Assembly (NCBI GenBank): GCA_016717225.1
Contig: JADKGB010000001.1
Coordinates: 372,001-436,000, forward strand
Direction of reading: 5' to 3'
DNA: 64,000 nucleotides
Source of the DNA: Flavobacteriales bacterium
GTDB taxonomy: Bacteria; Bacteroidota; Bacteroidia; Flavobacteriales_F; PHOS-HE28
Made by a program: the position numbers and the translations under genes
Shown here: one piece after another, positions 53,583-60,617 of the stretch
Numbering within the stretch: the stretch's first letter is position 1
Layout: each line of letters begins with the position of its first letter
Notes under the pieces: model-generated
Told to the model about the DNA's origin: nothing
The model's input: only the letters and a program-made list of their open reading frames with translations
Database searches by the model: none

Positions 53583-54061
53583 AGGGGGCGCGAATGTACC
53601 GGAGGGCTGAATGCGAGTTGGCAGTTTTTCAGTTTCCAGTTTTCAGTTGGCAGTTTCCAGTTTTTCAGTTTGCAGTTGCATTCTGGTGTAGCTAGCCGTG
53701 CACGCCGTACGTAGGGGTCGTTCATCATGTCGTTCAGCAGCTTGCCTACTTGATCATATTCATCAACCATCGGTCCGTGCTGTTCGGCTGTGATGTAACC
53801 GAAGGCCAAAGCGAAGTCCAGGTGTACGATGGTTTCCGAGCACTCTGCGTCCGAGTCCGTGAGCTTGGAAATGAAGTGGGACACGTAGCGCCTCTTCCGG
53901 TAGCTCTCCGCCAAATTCGCACAAACACTGCGCGACGATCGCTGCACCTGATCAGTAAGCGTGTAAAGCTCCTCGCGCGGGAACTTCCGTGTCACTTCCC
54001 TTACCTGAAGAGCCAATGAAAACGCCTTCTTGTAGACGATAAGATCCTTGAACGTACCCAT
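53579..54061 (-). CDS. Four-helix-bundle protein of the 23S rRNA intervening-sequence (S23) family
   Basis: 160 residues. FKDLIVYKKAFSLALQVREV, SSRSVCANLAESYRKRRY and FISKLTDSDAECSETIVHLD are the typical S23/IVP blocks; residues 1-125 form the helical bundle. The last ~35 codons are a translated AACTG-type repeat (KLKNWKLPTENWKLKNCQL), also typical. The stop overlaps the ABC-F start (ATGA). Homologous proteins are encoded in 23S rRNA intervening sequences and in diversity-generating retroelements (Avd); neither context is present here. Function unknown, with nucleic-acid binding suspected. Confidence 0.85.
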   Translation of the reverse strand: MGTFKDLIVYKKAFSLALQVREVTRKFPREELYTLTDQVQRSSRSVCANLAESYRKRRYVSHFISKLTDSDAECSETIVHLDFALAFGYITAEQHGPMVDEYDQVGKLLNDMMNDPYVRRARLATPECNCKLKNWKLPTENWKLKNCQLAFSPPVHSRPL

Positions 54062-54160
54062 AGCCAGTTGTTTTCACGAAGAAACCTGGTTTGGACCACC
54101 CCCACAACGTGGATCTACAGCTGCAGAACTGCGAACTGTAAACTACTGAACTGCTAACTG
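53617..54160. repeat. Degenerate AACTG/CAGTT arrays flanking the S23-family gene in inverted orientation
   Basis: At 53617-53679 the plus strand carries a run of CAGTT units (about nine in 60 bases), and at 54126-54160 it carries AACTG units (about four). The arrays face each other as imperfect inverted repeats on either side of the coding region, so a transcript could fold its ends together, as the ends of 23S rRNA intervening sequences do. Confidence 0.55.
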
Positions 54161-54179
54161 ATACGGTCGTCAGCCCTCT

Positions 54180-55145
54180 TCACTCCATCATCGCCACCCG
54201 CTGCGTCAGCTCATGGTAGCACATCATCGGCGAAGCATGGTCCCATGCTCTTGGGTCGACTGGCGCCCCGGACATTTTCTTGCCGCCATGTAGCAAGTTC
54301 GCATGCCAGAACAGCACATCACCGGGTTGCGCATGGAACTCGCGCTTTTCGAAATGCCCCTCCGCGATCGACTTGTCAACGGCTTCTTCGTAGCGCGCGT
54401 AAGCGTCTTCACCAATAATGAACTGGTTGCCGCCGTGGTCGTATGATCCGTTCAGCAAATAGGGGAGGGTGTGGCTGCCCACGTGGTACTCCAGTGGCCC
54501 ATTGTTGGGGGTGATCTCCTCCAGTGCGATCCACGCGGCGGTCATGTAGCCCAGCGGATGCGTGGTCATGTGGATGCTGTCGCTGTGCGCAGCCTGCTCG
54601 CTGCCCGTGAGGAAGTTGATGCTCTGGAACACCTTCACCCTCTTGCCGAGCAGGAAGTCCATCACATCCAATATGCGCCGGTCGTGTACCGCCTTGCGCA
54701 GCAGTTCGCTGTGGTGGAAGGCGAACATCACCTTGCGCCCGGTGAAGTTGAAGTCGACCACCTTGTCGTGGATCAACCGGTCCATCTCGGCATTGATCGC
54801 CGCCACTTCTTCTTTCGAGAACAAGCCGCGCAAGACCACATAGCCATCGGCAGGCCAATGCGCCAATGCTTCTTGCGTGGCCGCATCGAAGCGCTTGAAC
54901 CCCGCACTCGCTCTCATCTTCTCCACGGCTCCCGGCCCATCCAACCACGGTGCTTCGGTGGTGGCCTTCGGCAAGGTCTCGCTGCTGATAGGCAACAACA
55001 CGCTGCGCTGTATGCCGTACTTCTTGTACATCGCCTCCGCATGCCGCAGCTTCTTCCGGTTGAACAGGTTCAGCAGCGTATAACCGAACTTGAATTTGCG
55101 GAAGGCGCCGTAATAGCGGTCGAGGGATTGGCGGAGGGTGCCCAT
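54180..55145 (-). CDS. Phytanoyl-CoA dioxygenase (PhyH) family protein
   Basis: 321 residues. After a basic N-terminus (residues 1-95) the jelly-roll domain begins at GYVVLRGLFSKEEVAAINAE. The Fe(II) ligands are most likely HSDSIHM (HxD) and a later His in the region after FHAQPGDVLFWHANLLHGG; LEEITPNNGPLEYHVGSHTL is the family block. It is a 2-oxoglutarate-dependent oxygenase with unknown substrate; bacterial members often hydroxylate small natural products or lipids. It stands alone, with its start at 55145. Confidence 0.85.
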   Translation of the reverse strand: MGTLRQSLDRYYGAFRKFKFGYTLLNLFNRKKLRHAEAMYKKYGIQRSVLLPISSETLPKATTEAPWLDGPGAVEKMRASAGFKRFDAATQEALAHWPADGYVVLRGLFSKEEVAAINAEMDRLIHDKVVDFNFTGRKVMFAFHHSELLRKAVHDRRILDVMDFLLGKRVKVFQSINFLTGSEQAAHSDSIHMTTHPLGYMTAAWIALEEITPNNGPLEYHVGSHTLPYLLNGSYDHGGNQFIIGEDAYARYEEAVDKSIAEGHFEKREFHAQPGDVLFWHANLLHGGKKMSGAPVDPRAWDHASPMMCYHELTQRVAMME

Positions 55146-55445
55146 GGGGGAGGGCTAAGGTATTGGGGTGTGGGACTGGTGCGATCAGATCAATACGTGA
55201 GTAAAACTGGACGCTGGTTTTGATTCGACTTACTAAGCTGCTTGACCGCGGACCGGGGCAGCCGATCGGCTGCATCATGCGAGCGACTGCTTGAGTATCT
55301 TCATCAAGATCAGTCAGCGATCGCACAAATAGAGCTTCTGGGCGAGTAGTGTACATAGTATGGCAATGTGAAACTTTGAGGATGTAGAGGAAGGCTGCCT
55401 TACCAAACAACTGAATAGATTTACGCAGACCGAGAGAAATATTCA
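55146..55445. other. 300-base gap with no gene; possible promoter for the TIR-like gene
   Basis: No ORF here looks coding. TAGATTTA at 55416-55423, 23 bases before the next start, resembles a -7 box with one mismatch, and a TACC-type element lies close to the PhyH start on the other strand. The A+T content rises toward the right end compared with flanking genes, which often accompanies acquired segments. Confidence 0.3.
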
Positions 55446-55997
55446 ATGGAAAAGAAGGTGTTCATCAGTGTAGGCCGTCGCTTCAAGCCTGAGCAGGAGA
55501 AGTTTTTGGAGCAGCTGCAGGCACTGTTGATCGCAGGCGGAGTTACGCCTGTGATATTCGGTAAAACCGCTTTCTCTTCGGGACAGCCGTTGCAAGCCAT
55601 AAAAGACCTGATGGGCCAATGTGATGGAACGATGATCCTAGCCTTTGAGCGAGTGCATATAAAAGAGGGAAAGGAACTCCGAGGTGGCAGTGAAGAAAGG
55701 GACATTGTTTCGGCAAATCTGCCGACCGCATGGAACCAAGTCGAAGCCAGTATGGCTTATGCTCTTGGTCATCCGCTTTTCATGGTAGCAGAGAACGGTC
55801 TGCGTAGTGAAGGGTTGATCGAAAAAGGCTACGATTGGTGGGTCCAATGGGTTGACTTGAATTCAAATGTGTTCACCAAAACCGAGTTTGCTGGTGGCCT
55901 GAAGGATTGGTTGAATCGCGTTAAGGAACACAAGCGGCCCGAGCCGCTTCGATCCGGAGAAAATGAGTATCGGCGAATGGTTGAGAGCATTGGGTAA
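55446..55997 (+). CDS. TIR-like / nucleoside-2-deoxyribosyltransferase-like protein, putative defence or signalling effector
   Basis: 183 residues, soluble. Alternating strands and helices fit a flavodoxin-like/Rossmannoid fold: KKVFISVGRRFKPEQEKFLE, GVTPVIFGK, CDGTMILAFERVH, AWNQVEASMAYALGHPLFMV. The Glu within ExxxAxAxGxP matches the catalytic Glu position of nucleoside deoxyribosyltransferases and of TIR-like NADase domains. A linker and a basic C-terminus follow. The 3' end overlaps a tiny membrane-protein gene by 35 bases. Such nucleotide-cleaving folds recur in anti-phage systems, so a defence role is plausible but unproven. I do not recognise a named family. Confidence 0.6.
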   Translation: MEKKVFISVGRRFKPEQEKFLEQLQALLIAGGVTPVIFGKTAFSSGQPLQAIKDLMGQCDGTMILAFERVHIKEGKELRGGSEERDIVSANLPTAWNQVEASMAYALGHPLFMVAENGLRSEGLIEKGYDWWVQWVDLNSNVFTKTEFAGGLKDWLNRVKEHKRPEPLRSGENEYRRMVESIG

Positions 55998-56088
55998 ACT
56001 AAAGCCCGCACAGGTATGGGGTATCCTTGGTATACTAGCCGGTCTTGTGGTTTTCATTTTCAAGGCTGGGGTTGTGTATGGGAAGTGA
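55963..56088 (+). CDS. 41-residue single-pass membrane protein overlapping the TIR-like gene
   Basis: ATG at 55963 in a different frame from the upstream gene, stop TGA at 56086-56088. The N-terminus (MSIGEWLRALGKLKPAQ) is amphipathic and basic; VWGILGILAGLVVFIFKAG is a single membrane helix; the end is VVYGK. The layout is that of a real small membrane protein, and the 35-base overlap implies coupled translation. It may anchor, regulate or form the membrane part of a system with the upstream protein. The overlap, composition and position are the only evidence. Confidence 0.6.
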   Translation: MSIGEWLRALGKLKPAQVWGILGILAGLVVFIFKAGVVYGK

Positions 56089-56103
56089 CCAACGCTCCCG
56101 CAA

Positions 56104-56201
56104 GGTCTCCGCTACCGCGCTGTGCGTTCATGTCCGATCGCGGGACACTGCGGAATTCCATATTCGCAGGGTTCCGCCGCTTCGCGGCTGAGGCGGAGAC
56201 C
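56104..56201. repeat. Nested inverted-repeat element downstream of the TIR-like pair
   Basis: An outer 9-bp pair GGTCTCCGC (56104-56112) / GCGGAGACC (56193-56201) encloses further stems: CTGCG-(G)-AAT / ATT-CGCAG around 56153-56170 and CCGCC / GGCGG with a CGCTTCGCGG core around 56174-56195. The result is a strongly foldable ~100-base unit, either a REP/MITE-like insertion or a structured 3' untranslated region. No other copy is seen in the window. Confidence 0.45.
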
Positions 56202-56266
56202 CTGGGGAAGGGGAAGACCGATGCAAACCAACGCCGTAACGCGAAAGGCAGGCGCCCATGATACGC

Positions 56267-57430
56267 CTAACGCATTTCTAACAGCATCTTCCTCACGCGT
56301 AGTAGAGTATTCAGGGTGAAGGGGTCGCACTCCAACTTGACATGCAACCCTGGGCAAATTGAGGCTACTTGCTCCTTGAAATATACGAGTGGATCATCGA
56401 AGGCCTTAGGGTCGCCTGTGATCAGGGCTACGTTGATCTTTGCGAGAACAGTTTCGCGAAGAGTATACCGGTCTGTCCCAAGGATATTGAACCGGCTTGC
56501 TTCGTCCCAGAACCGGTCGCTCATGTCGGCCACATTCAGGTCCAGATCATTAGCGAAATCCTGGAGGCAAGGGTCCTGCTGGCTTTGCTCGAGCTGTTGT
56601 TGGAAGCGGGCGATTTTCAGGCGCTCATCCGCGATATGGCTATCCAGCACACGCAACTGCTCATCAGTAAGCAGCCCTTTAAAGAGAATGCGCCGGCGTG
56701 GGTCGTTCTCCACGAATTCATAGACGTCGTAGAACCTAAGGTCGGGATCCACGTCCAGTACATCGGGCTGCAAGGCGTTGTACCGCACGAGCAGCACAGC
56801 GGTGGCCGGGTCGAAATGATAGCGGACATAGTCCGCGAACTGCGCCCGGCCAAGCTTCATGCCCGTTCGTACGAAGAGCTCAGTAACGGCTGCATCACCT
56901 TGCTTCAGGTAGTAAACGAATTCTTCGTAGTTCCAGCGCACGCCAAGCCGTACCAATTCCTTTCGCACTTGCACGCGGTCGCTGGTGTCCAAGGGTGCGT
57001 TCAGGGCATTGTCTATCCGTTGTATCCCACCCTGTAAGGCCTGTCCCTGCGCGTTCAAGGTGTCCAACACAGAGTGTACGGAACGGAAACCACTATCCAC
57101 TTTCTCGTCGATCCCCAATGCGATATCCTGGATCTTGGCCACACGTTGGGACAGCGATGCCAGTATACCATCCTCTGTATCGGGTAGGAAGCGCATGCCG
57201 ATGAGGAAGACTGCTGAAAGAACCACACCGAGAAAGGCGACAATAGATGTCTCCAACCACCGCTCATGCATACCGGACTTGAGTTCTTCGAAGGTCACCT
57301 GCGTTTTGCGTTGCTCTGGCGCGCGCGCTCGCAAGAAGATGGAATACGCACCAAGCAAATAGACAGGACCGCGGTGCTCAACGCGAACAATGCGGACGTG
57401 GCTTGCATCAAAGGTTGAAGCAGATCGCAA
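56267..57430 (-). CDS. Membrane-anchored coiled-coil protein, apparently frameshifted at its N-terminus
   Basis: 387 residues. After ~25 non-family-like residues the reading becomes YLLGAYSIFLRARAPEQRK, then a membrane helix (SIVAFLGVVLSAVFLIGMRF), then a long helical region with coiled-coil parts (residues ~80-130), and a soluble C-terminal domain with one Cys pair. No motif I recognise. The first helix seems to be shared with the upstream frame at 57295-57510; joining them gives one continuous membrane segment (see that entry). Function unknown. Confidence 0.55.
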   Translation of the reverse strand: MRSASTFDASHVRIVRVEHRGPVYLLGAYSIFLRARAPEQRKTQVTFEELKSGMHERWLETSIVAFLGVVLSAVFLIGMRFLPDTEDGILASLSQRVAKIQDIALGIDEKVDSGFRSVHSVLDTLNAQGQALQGGIQRIDNALNAPLDTSDRVQVRKELVRLGVRWNYEEFVYYLKQGDAAVTELFVRTGMKLGRAQFADYVRYHFDPATAVLLVRYNALQPDVLDVDPDLRFYDVYEFVENDPRRRILFKGLLTDEQLRVLDSHIADERLKIARFQQQLEQSQQDPCLQDFANDLDLNVADMSDRFWDEASRFNILGTDRYTLRETVLAKINVALITGDPKAFDDPLVYFKEQVASICPGLHVKLECDPFTLNTLLRVRKMLLEMR

Positions 57431-57510
57431 ATGGTCAGCACGAAGAGCTCACCGACCGACTTGTTCAGTTTAGCGGTGTTCTTGAATATGAGCAGGAAGG
57501 ATTTTATCAT
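57295..57510 (-). pseudogene. N-terminal piece of the frameshifted membrane protein
   Basis: From the Met at 57510 (MIKSFLLIFKNTAKLNKSVG) this frame gives an amphipathic start, then QATSALFALSTAVLSI and turns Arg/Ser-rich. In the other frame YLLGAYSIFL follows at the same place. Fused after one indel near 57350-57365 the two make ALFALSTAVLS-YLLGAYSIFL, a normal 20-residue membrane helix. So the true gene probably runs 57510 to 56267 with one frameshift. Confidence 0.5.
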
Positions 57511-57522
57511 GGCACAGATCAA

Positions 57523-58069
57523 GTGTATGAACGAAGTGGGCAGGGCTTACTCATGACATACTTGCGCTAGAACCGGAACGGCCGTCCTTGAGCTACAGAC
57601 CAAAATAGCAGTTGGCCGAACAAGTTGCTGCTCACGCGGTCGTTCATCTTCGGAGAGACATTGCCCCGTGTGGCGGCGGAACTGCGAGAGTGCAAGCACC
57701 CACACTGGCGCTCGTGTGGTTCGCGAGTGCCTCATGCACTGCTGGCCGCTAGCCATTGCCGCACCATGAGTTCCGCCTGACTTGTGACTCGAAAGGATCA
57801 TGAAACCGCCAGGCTTGACTGCCGGTCTTGCCTGCCGAAGGGAAAGGCAGTGACGGATGAAATGAGTGCGCACTCGCGAAACACCACTGGCCGAAGCGGC
57901 CACCGAATACTAACCCGGCCTTCGCCGGGACCAAGAACCCTTCCGCCTCCGGCGGCCTGAAGCCCCAAACCCAGGCCTTTGGGTATTCGGTGCATTCGAT
58001 ATTCGGTGGCCGCCTCGGCCAAAAGGCTTTCGGGCTTGCGGGTCTTGCAGCTTGTTTCCGGAAACGCTT
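57523..58069. other. 547-base non-coding gap rich in palindromes
   Basis: No ORF here has protein-like sequence; the minus-strand 118-codon frame is Arg/Ser/His-rich and looks random. The gap holds several GC-rich hairpins (CCGGCCTTCGCCGGG, CCGCCTCCGGCGG, a CCTGCC..GGCAG stem near 57832) and a longer inverted-repeat element at 57888-58021. Confidence 0.5.
57888..58021. repeat. 134-base element with 22-bp terminal inverted repeats
   Basis: TGGCCGAAGCGGCCACCGAA (57888 onward, continuing TA) is matched at 58000-58021 by its reverse complement with one mismatch in 22 bases. The inside has two smaller hairpins and two further TATTCGG copies. Terminal inverted repeats around a short non-coding core resemble a MITE, but target-site duplications are not evident. 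Confidence 0.5.
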
Positions 58070-58591
58070 TCAGAACTCCACCTTCACCCGTACGCCGCAC
58101 CCGCACGGCGTTTCTTCCCGCGCCACGGTATGGCCACCCAGCATATAATAAGGTGTCCAGTGTTTGTGCGCCACCCACCGCACATGGTTGAACGGATGCG
58201 GCACGGGGTCGCTACCGCGCAGGTGGAAGAGCACGGCATGGTCGAACATCGGGTCGTAGAGCTCTACATATAAGTGCAGGGCGAGGTGGCCGCGCAAGGT
58301 GCCTTCGGGAAAGTGGAGGCCCTTGCCGGGCAGGCGCAGGGAATAGAAGGCATAGGGCCAGGGGTCGAAACGGCCGAGCACCAAGCGGCGCGGTCGGCGC
58401 TCGCCACGTTTGCGTTGGTCTTGTGCGAGTACCGCGCGGAAGTGTGGCGGCAAGTCGCGGGGCACGGGGAAGTTGCTGCGCTGCATCGGGGCGCTGTGGC
58501 AGGGTTGTCCGTTGTAGAGCACGGTCATCTTCACCCCCGGTCGGGTGCCGGCCATCAGCGGCAGGTGCACGCCTATCTCTTTCAGACACAT
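58070..58591 (-). CDS. Hypothetical protein, His/Cys-rich C-terminus
   Basis: 173 residues from the Met at 58591; the ORF reaches 58681, but its first ~30 codons look non-coding, and Met codons at 58555 or 58528 are alternatives. The protein is beta-rich: VKMTVLYNGQPCHSAP, RLVLGRFDPWPYAFYSLRLP, LALHLYVELYDPMFDHAVLF, then HKHWTPYYMLGGHTV and a CGCGVRVKVEF end. No signal peptide or membrane helix. No family recognised. It lies directly beside the 21-bp tandem array. Confidence 0.5.
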   Translation of the reverse strand: MCLKEIGVHLPLMAGTRPGVKMTVLYNGQPCHSAPMQRSNFPVPRDLPPHFRAVLAQDQRKRGERRPRRLVLGRFDPWPYAFYSLRLPGKGLHFPEGTLRGHLALHLYVELYDPMFDHAVLFHLRGSDPVPHPFNHVRWVAHKHWTPYYMLGGHTVAREETPCGCGVRVKVEF

Positions 58592-58763
58592 GCACAGCGA
58601 AGAAGCCGGAGCGCGCAATTCTGTGCAATACCCAGTGTTGGGTATTTTGAGGAACGGCGAGCATAGCCGCGTGAACGACACAGGAAGGATGCACCTGCTG
58701 ATCCGGACTGTGCATGCGCGTGCAAAAACGGTTTTTGCAGAGATGTGTACGGCTTACGCCGAG

Positions 58764-59120
58764 ATGGTTGCGGCATTCTTCTCCGCACTTGCCGCATTCA
58801 TCTCTGTACATGCGGCCTACTTCTCTGCACTTGCCGCATTGTTCTCTGTACGTGTGGCATTCATCTCTGTACATGCGGCGTTCTTCTCTGTACTTGCCGC
58901 AACTATCTCTGCACATACGGCATTCATCTCTGTACTTGCGGCAACTATCTCTGTACATGCGGCCTACTTCTCTGTACTTGCGGCAACTATCTCTGTACAT
59001 GCGGCATTCATCTCTGTACATGCCGCAACTATCTCTGCACATGGGGCATTCTTCTCTGTACTTGCCGCAACTATCTCTGTACTTGCCGCAACTATCTCTG
59101 TACATGCGGCATTCTTCTCT
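58764..59120. repeat. Tandem array of 17 units of 21 bp (heptad-coding minisatellite)
   Basis: 17 contiguous 21-bp units; on the plus strand the unit is close to TCTCTGTACATGCSGCA plus four variable bases. All units keep frame, so all three plus frames and one minus frame stay open. The minus frame reads heptads such as RDSCGKY and RDECRMY. The array is bordered by 13-bp inverted repeats GTTTTTGCAGAGA (58731-58743) and TCTCTGCAAAAAC (59116-59128). The unit contains two palindromes, GTAC and TGCSGCA. Whether it is translated is unknown. The surrounding 58592-59427 has no other gene. Confidence 0.85.
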
Positions 59121-59427
59121 GCAAAAACGCAGCGGACGGCGGTGCGAAGAGCTCGGTTGAATACGCACCCGCACACCCCGTTGTGTTAAAGTCAAAAAAA
59201 AGTGGAGTGCCCGAAACACATGCTGGGCAAGGGCTGCCGCACGCTCATGGTTTTCAACATCAAATAGCAGCGCAACCGAGCAAGGGGCCGTAACGAACCA
59301 ACCCCCGCCAGCTACATCCGGACAACGACCAAGGGGATCGCCTCAGCGAGACCCAAGGTCGGAGCCCGAGGCCGAGGCAACGTCAACCAAAGGACACGGA
59401 ATCAGCGGATCAAAAAAAAAGAGCAAC

Positions 59428-60030
59428 ATGCAGATCATAAAAGCAGGACTCAAAAGTGCGAAGCCAGCCGACCTGGTTGGTAAGAGCGAGCACATCGAGG
59501 CAGACATGACGGGGAATGCGAATTTCCCGACACCGTCGCCGAAGGTGAGCGACCTCACTGCTGCACGTACCTCCCTGGTAGCCGCTATTTCGGAAGCCGA
59601 AGGGGGTGCGCACGCAGCCATCGCCACCAAGAACGCCGCAGCGAAGACGCTTGCCCAACTGCTCACCAAGATGGCGCGCTATGTGAATAGCGTAGCTGCC
59701 GGTGACGTGGCCAAGGCTGTCAGCAGCGGATTCGAGTTGGCCAAGCGCCCCGAGCCGATCGATCACCTGGAAGCTCCCACCAAGTTCGAGGGCCGCACCG
59801 CAGCCATCGCCGGTCAAGTAGACCTGCGTTGGAAGAGCGTGTACGGCGCGCGCATGTACTTCGTGTACATGTTGGAGAACGCGGTGTGGAAGAACATCGG
59901 CATGGTGAGCAAGGCCCGCTTTACAGCGGCCGGGCTAACCACCGATAAGCAGTACTCGTTCCGAGTAGCGGCCGTAGGTCGCATCGGAGAGGGACCTGTA
60001 AGCCAGGAGGTAACGGCGAAGGCGGCGTAA
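59428..60030 (+). CDS. Fibronectin type III domain protein
   Basis: 200 residues, no signal peptide. Residues 1-100 are an Ala-rich helical region (KVSDLTAARTSLVAAISEAE; NAAAKTLAQLLTKMARYVNS). Residues ~115-200 form a FN3 domain: GQVDLRWKSVYGARMYFVYM, GLTTDKQYSFRVAAVGRIGE, GPVSQEVTAKAA. This helix-plus-FN3 layout is common in Bacteroidota and of unknown function. A strong intrinsic terminator lies 66 bases after the stop. Confidence 0.8.
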   Translation: MQIIKAGLKSAKPADLVGKSEHIEADMTGNANFPTPSPKVSDLTAARTSLVAAISEAEGGAHAAIATKNAAAKTLAQLLTKMARYVNSVAAGDVAKAVSSGFELAKRPEPIDHLEAPTKFEGRTAAIAGQVDLRWKSVYGARMYFVYMLENAVWKNIGMVSKARFTAAGLTTDKQYSFRVAAVGRIGEGPVSQEVTAKAA

Positions 60031-60096
60031 TGCCGCAGCAAGGCACGGTGTGAAAGTCACCGCGCACGTTCTTACCACATCTTCTTCAAATGGCAT

Positions 60097-60137
60097 CGCC
60101 CTCCGCTCCGAAAGGAACGGGGGGCGTGTCATTTTTT
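60097..60137 (+). terminator. Rho-independent terminator of the FN3 gene
   Basis: A 13-pair stem with one G-T and one mismatch (CGCCCTCCGCTCC / GGAACGGGGGGCG) has a GAAA tetraloop and is followed by TGTCATTTTTT. This is the clearest intrinsic terminator in the window. Confidence 0.8.
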
Positions 60138-60160
60138 GGGGTTGTTTTCTAGCAATACAA

Positions 60161-60319
60161 GATCGAAACCACCCCTGCCCCTCCTTGGGTTACGCGGGCA
60201 AGTCATCGCCCGCTAGGAGGGGAGAGATCTATCTGGGGCGTGATCTATTGCAGAATGTTTTCCCCTCCGTCGACGGAACGCTCCGTCGACAAACTCAAGG
60301 AGGGGTAGGGGTGGTTACC
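60161..60319. repeat. BIME-like element copy 1 (hairpin A1 + hairpin B1)
   Basis: A1 reads AACCACCCCTGCCCCTCCTT, then a hairpin (CCCCTCCT 60178-60185 / AGGAGGGG 60215-60222 enclosing GCGGGC/GCCCGC). B1 has CCCCTCC (60262-60268) / GGAGGGG (60299-60305) enclosing the 9-bp stem GTCGACGGA/TCCGTCGAC, then TAGGGGTGGTTACC. The outer arms of A and B are complementary to each other, so the pair can also form one long stem. A further A arm (A2) lies at 60344-60376. Confidence 0.8.
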
Positions 60320-60422
60320 TTTTGGTTTTTGCGAGAAATGCAAGATCGAAACCACCCCTGCCCCTCCTTGGGCACAAGCGATCCGCTGTGGCGGCATCGC
60401 AGGATGGGAGAACTGCTTGGAT

Positions 60423-60579
60423 GAAACCACCCCTGCCCCTCCTTGGTTTCCGCGGGCGAGTCATCGCCTGCCAGGAGGGGAGAACAGTTTGCTGTTGAGC
60501 GATCCAGTGCAAAATGTTTTCCCCTCCGTCGACGGAACGCTCCGTCGACAAACTCAAGGAGGGGTTAGGGGTGGTTACC
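60423..60579. repeat. BIME-like element copy 2 (A3 + B2)
   Basis: The same order and structure as copy 1, 157 bases. The A hairpin has GCGGGCGA/TCGCCTGC where copy 1 has GCGGGCAA/TCGCCCGC, partly compensated changes. B2 has the identical GTCGACGGA/TCCGTCGAC stem. The DUF559 fragment begins 39 bases later. Confidence 0.8.
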
Positions 60580-60617
60580 GAATGATTTTTTCGACCTTCG
60601 GATCGCAGAACTCGTTC

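Noticed and set aside
53579..54061. Avd protein of a diversity-generating retroelement
   Set aside because: The four-helix-bundle fold fits, but there is no reverse transcriptase, template repeat or variable target gene in the window.
57547..57903. 118-codon minus-strand ORF as a gene
   Set aside because: Composition is Arg/Ser/His-rich without hydrophobic core patterning, it spans hairpins, and no motif is seen. Reads like non-coding GC-rich sequence.
58764..59120. CRISPR array
   Set aside because: Units are contiguous 21-mers without unique spacers, and no cas gene is near. It is a tandem minisatellite.
59343..59817. Minus-strand ORFs over the FN3 gene start
   Set aside because: They oppose a well-formed FN3 protein followed by a good plus-strand terminator.
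60050..60617. ORFs running through the hairpin repeats
   Set aside because: Their translations are repeated Pro/Cys/Arg-rich strings encoded by the BIME-like units themselves, with no independent protein features.
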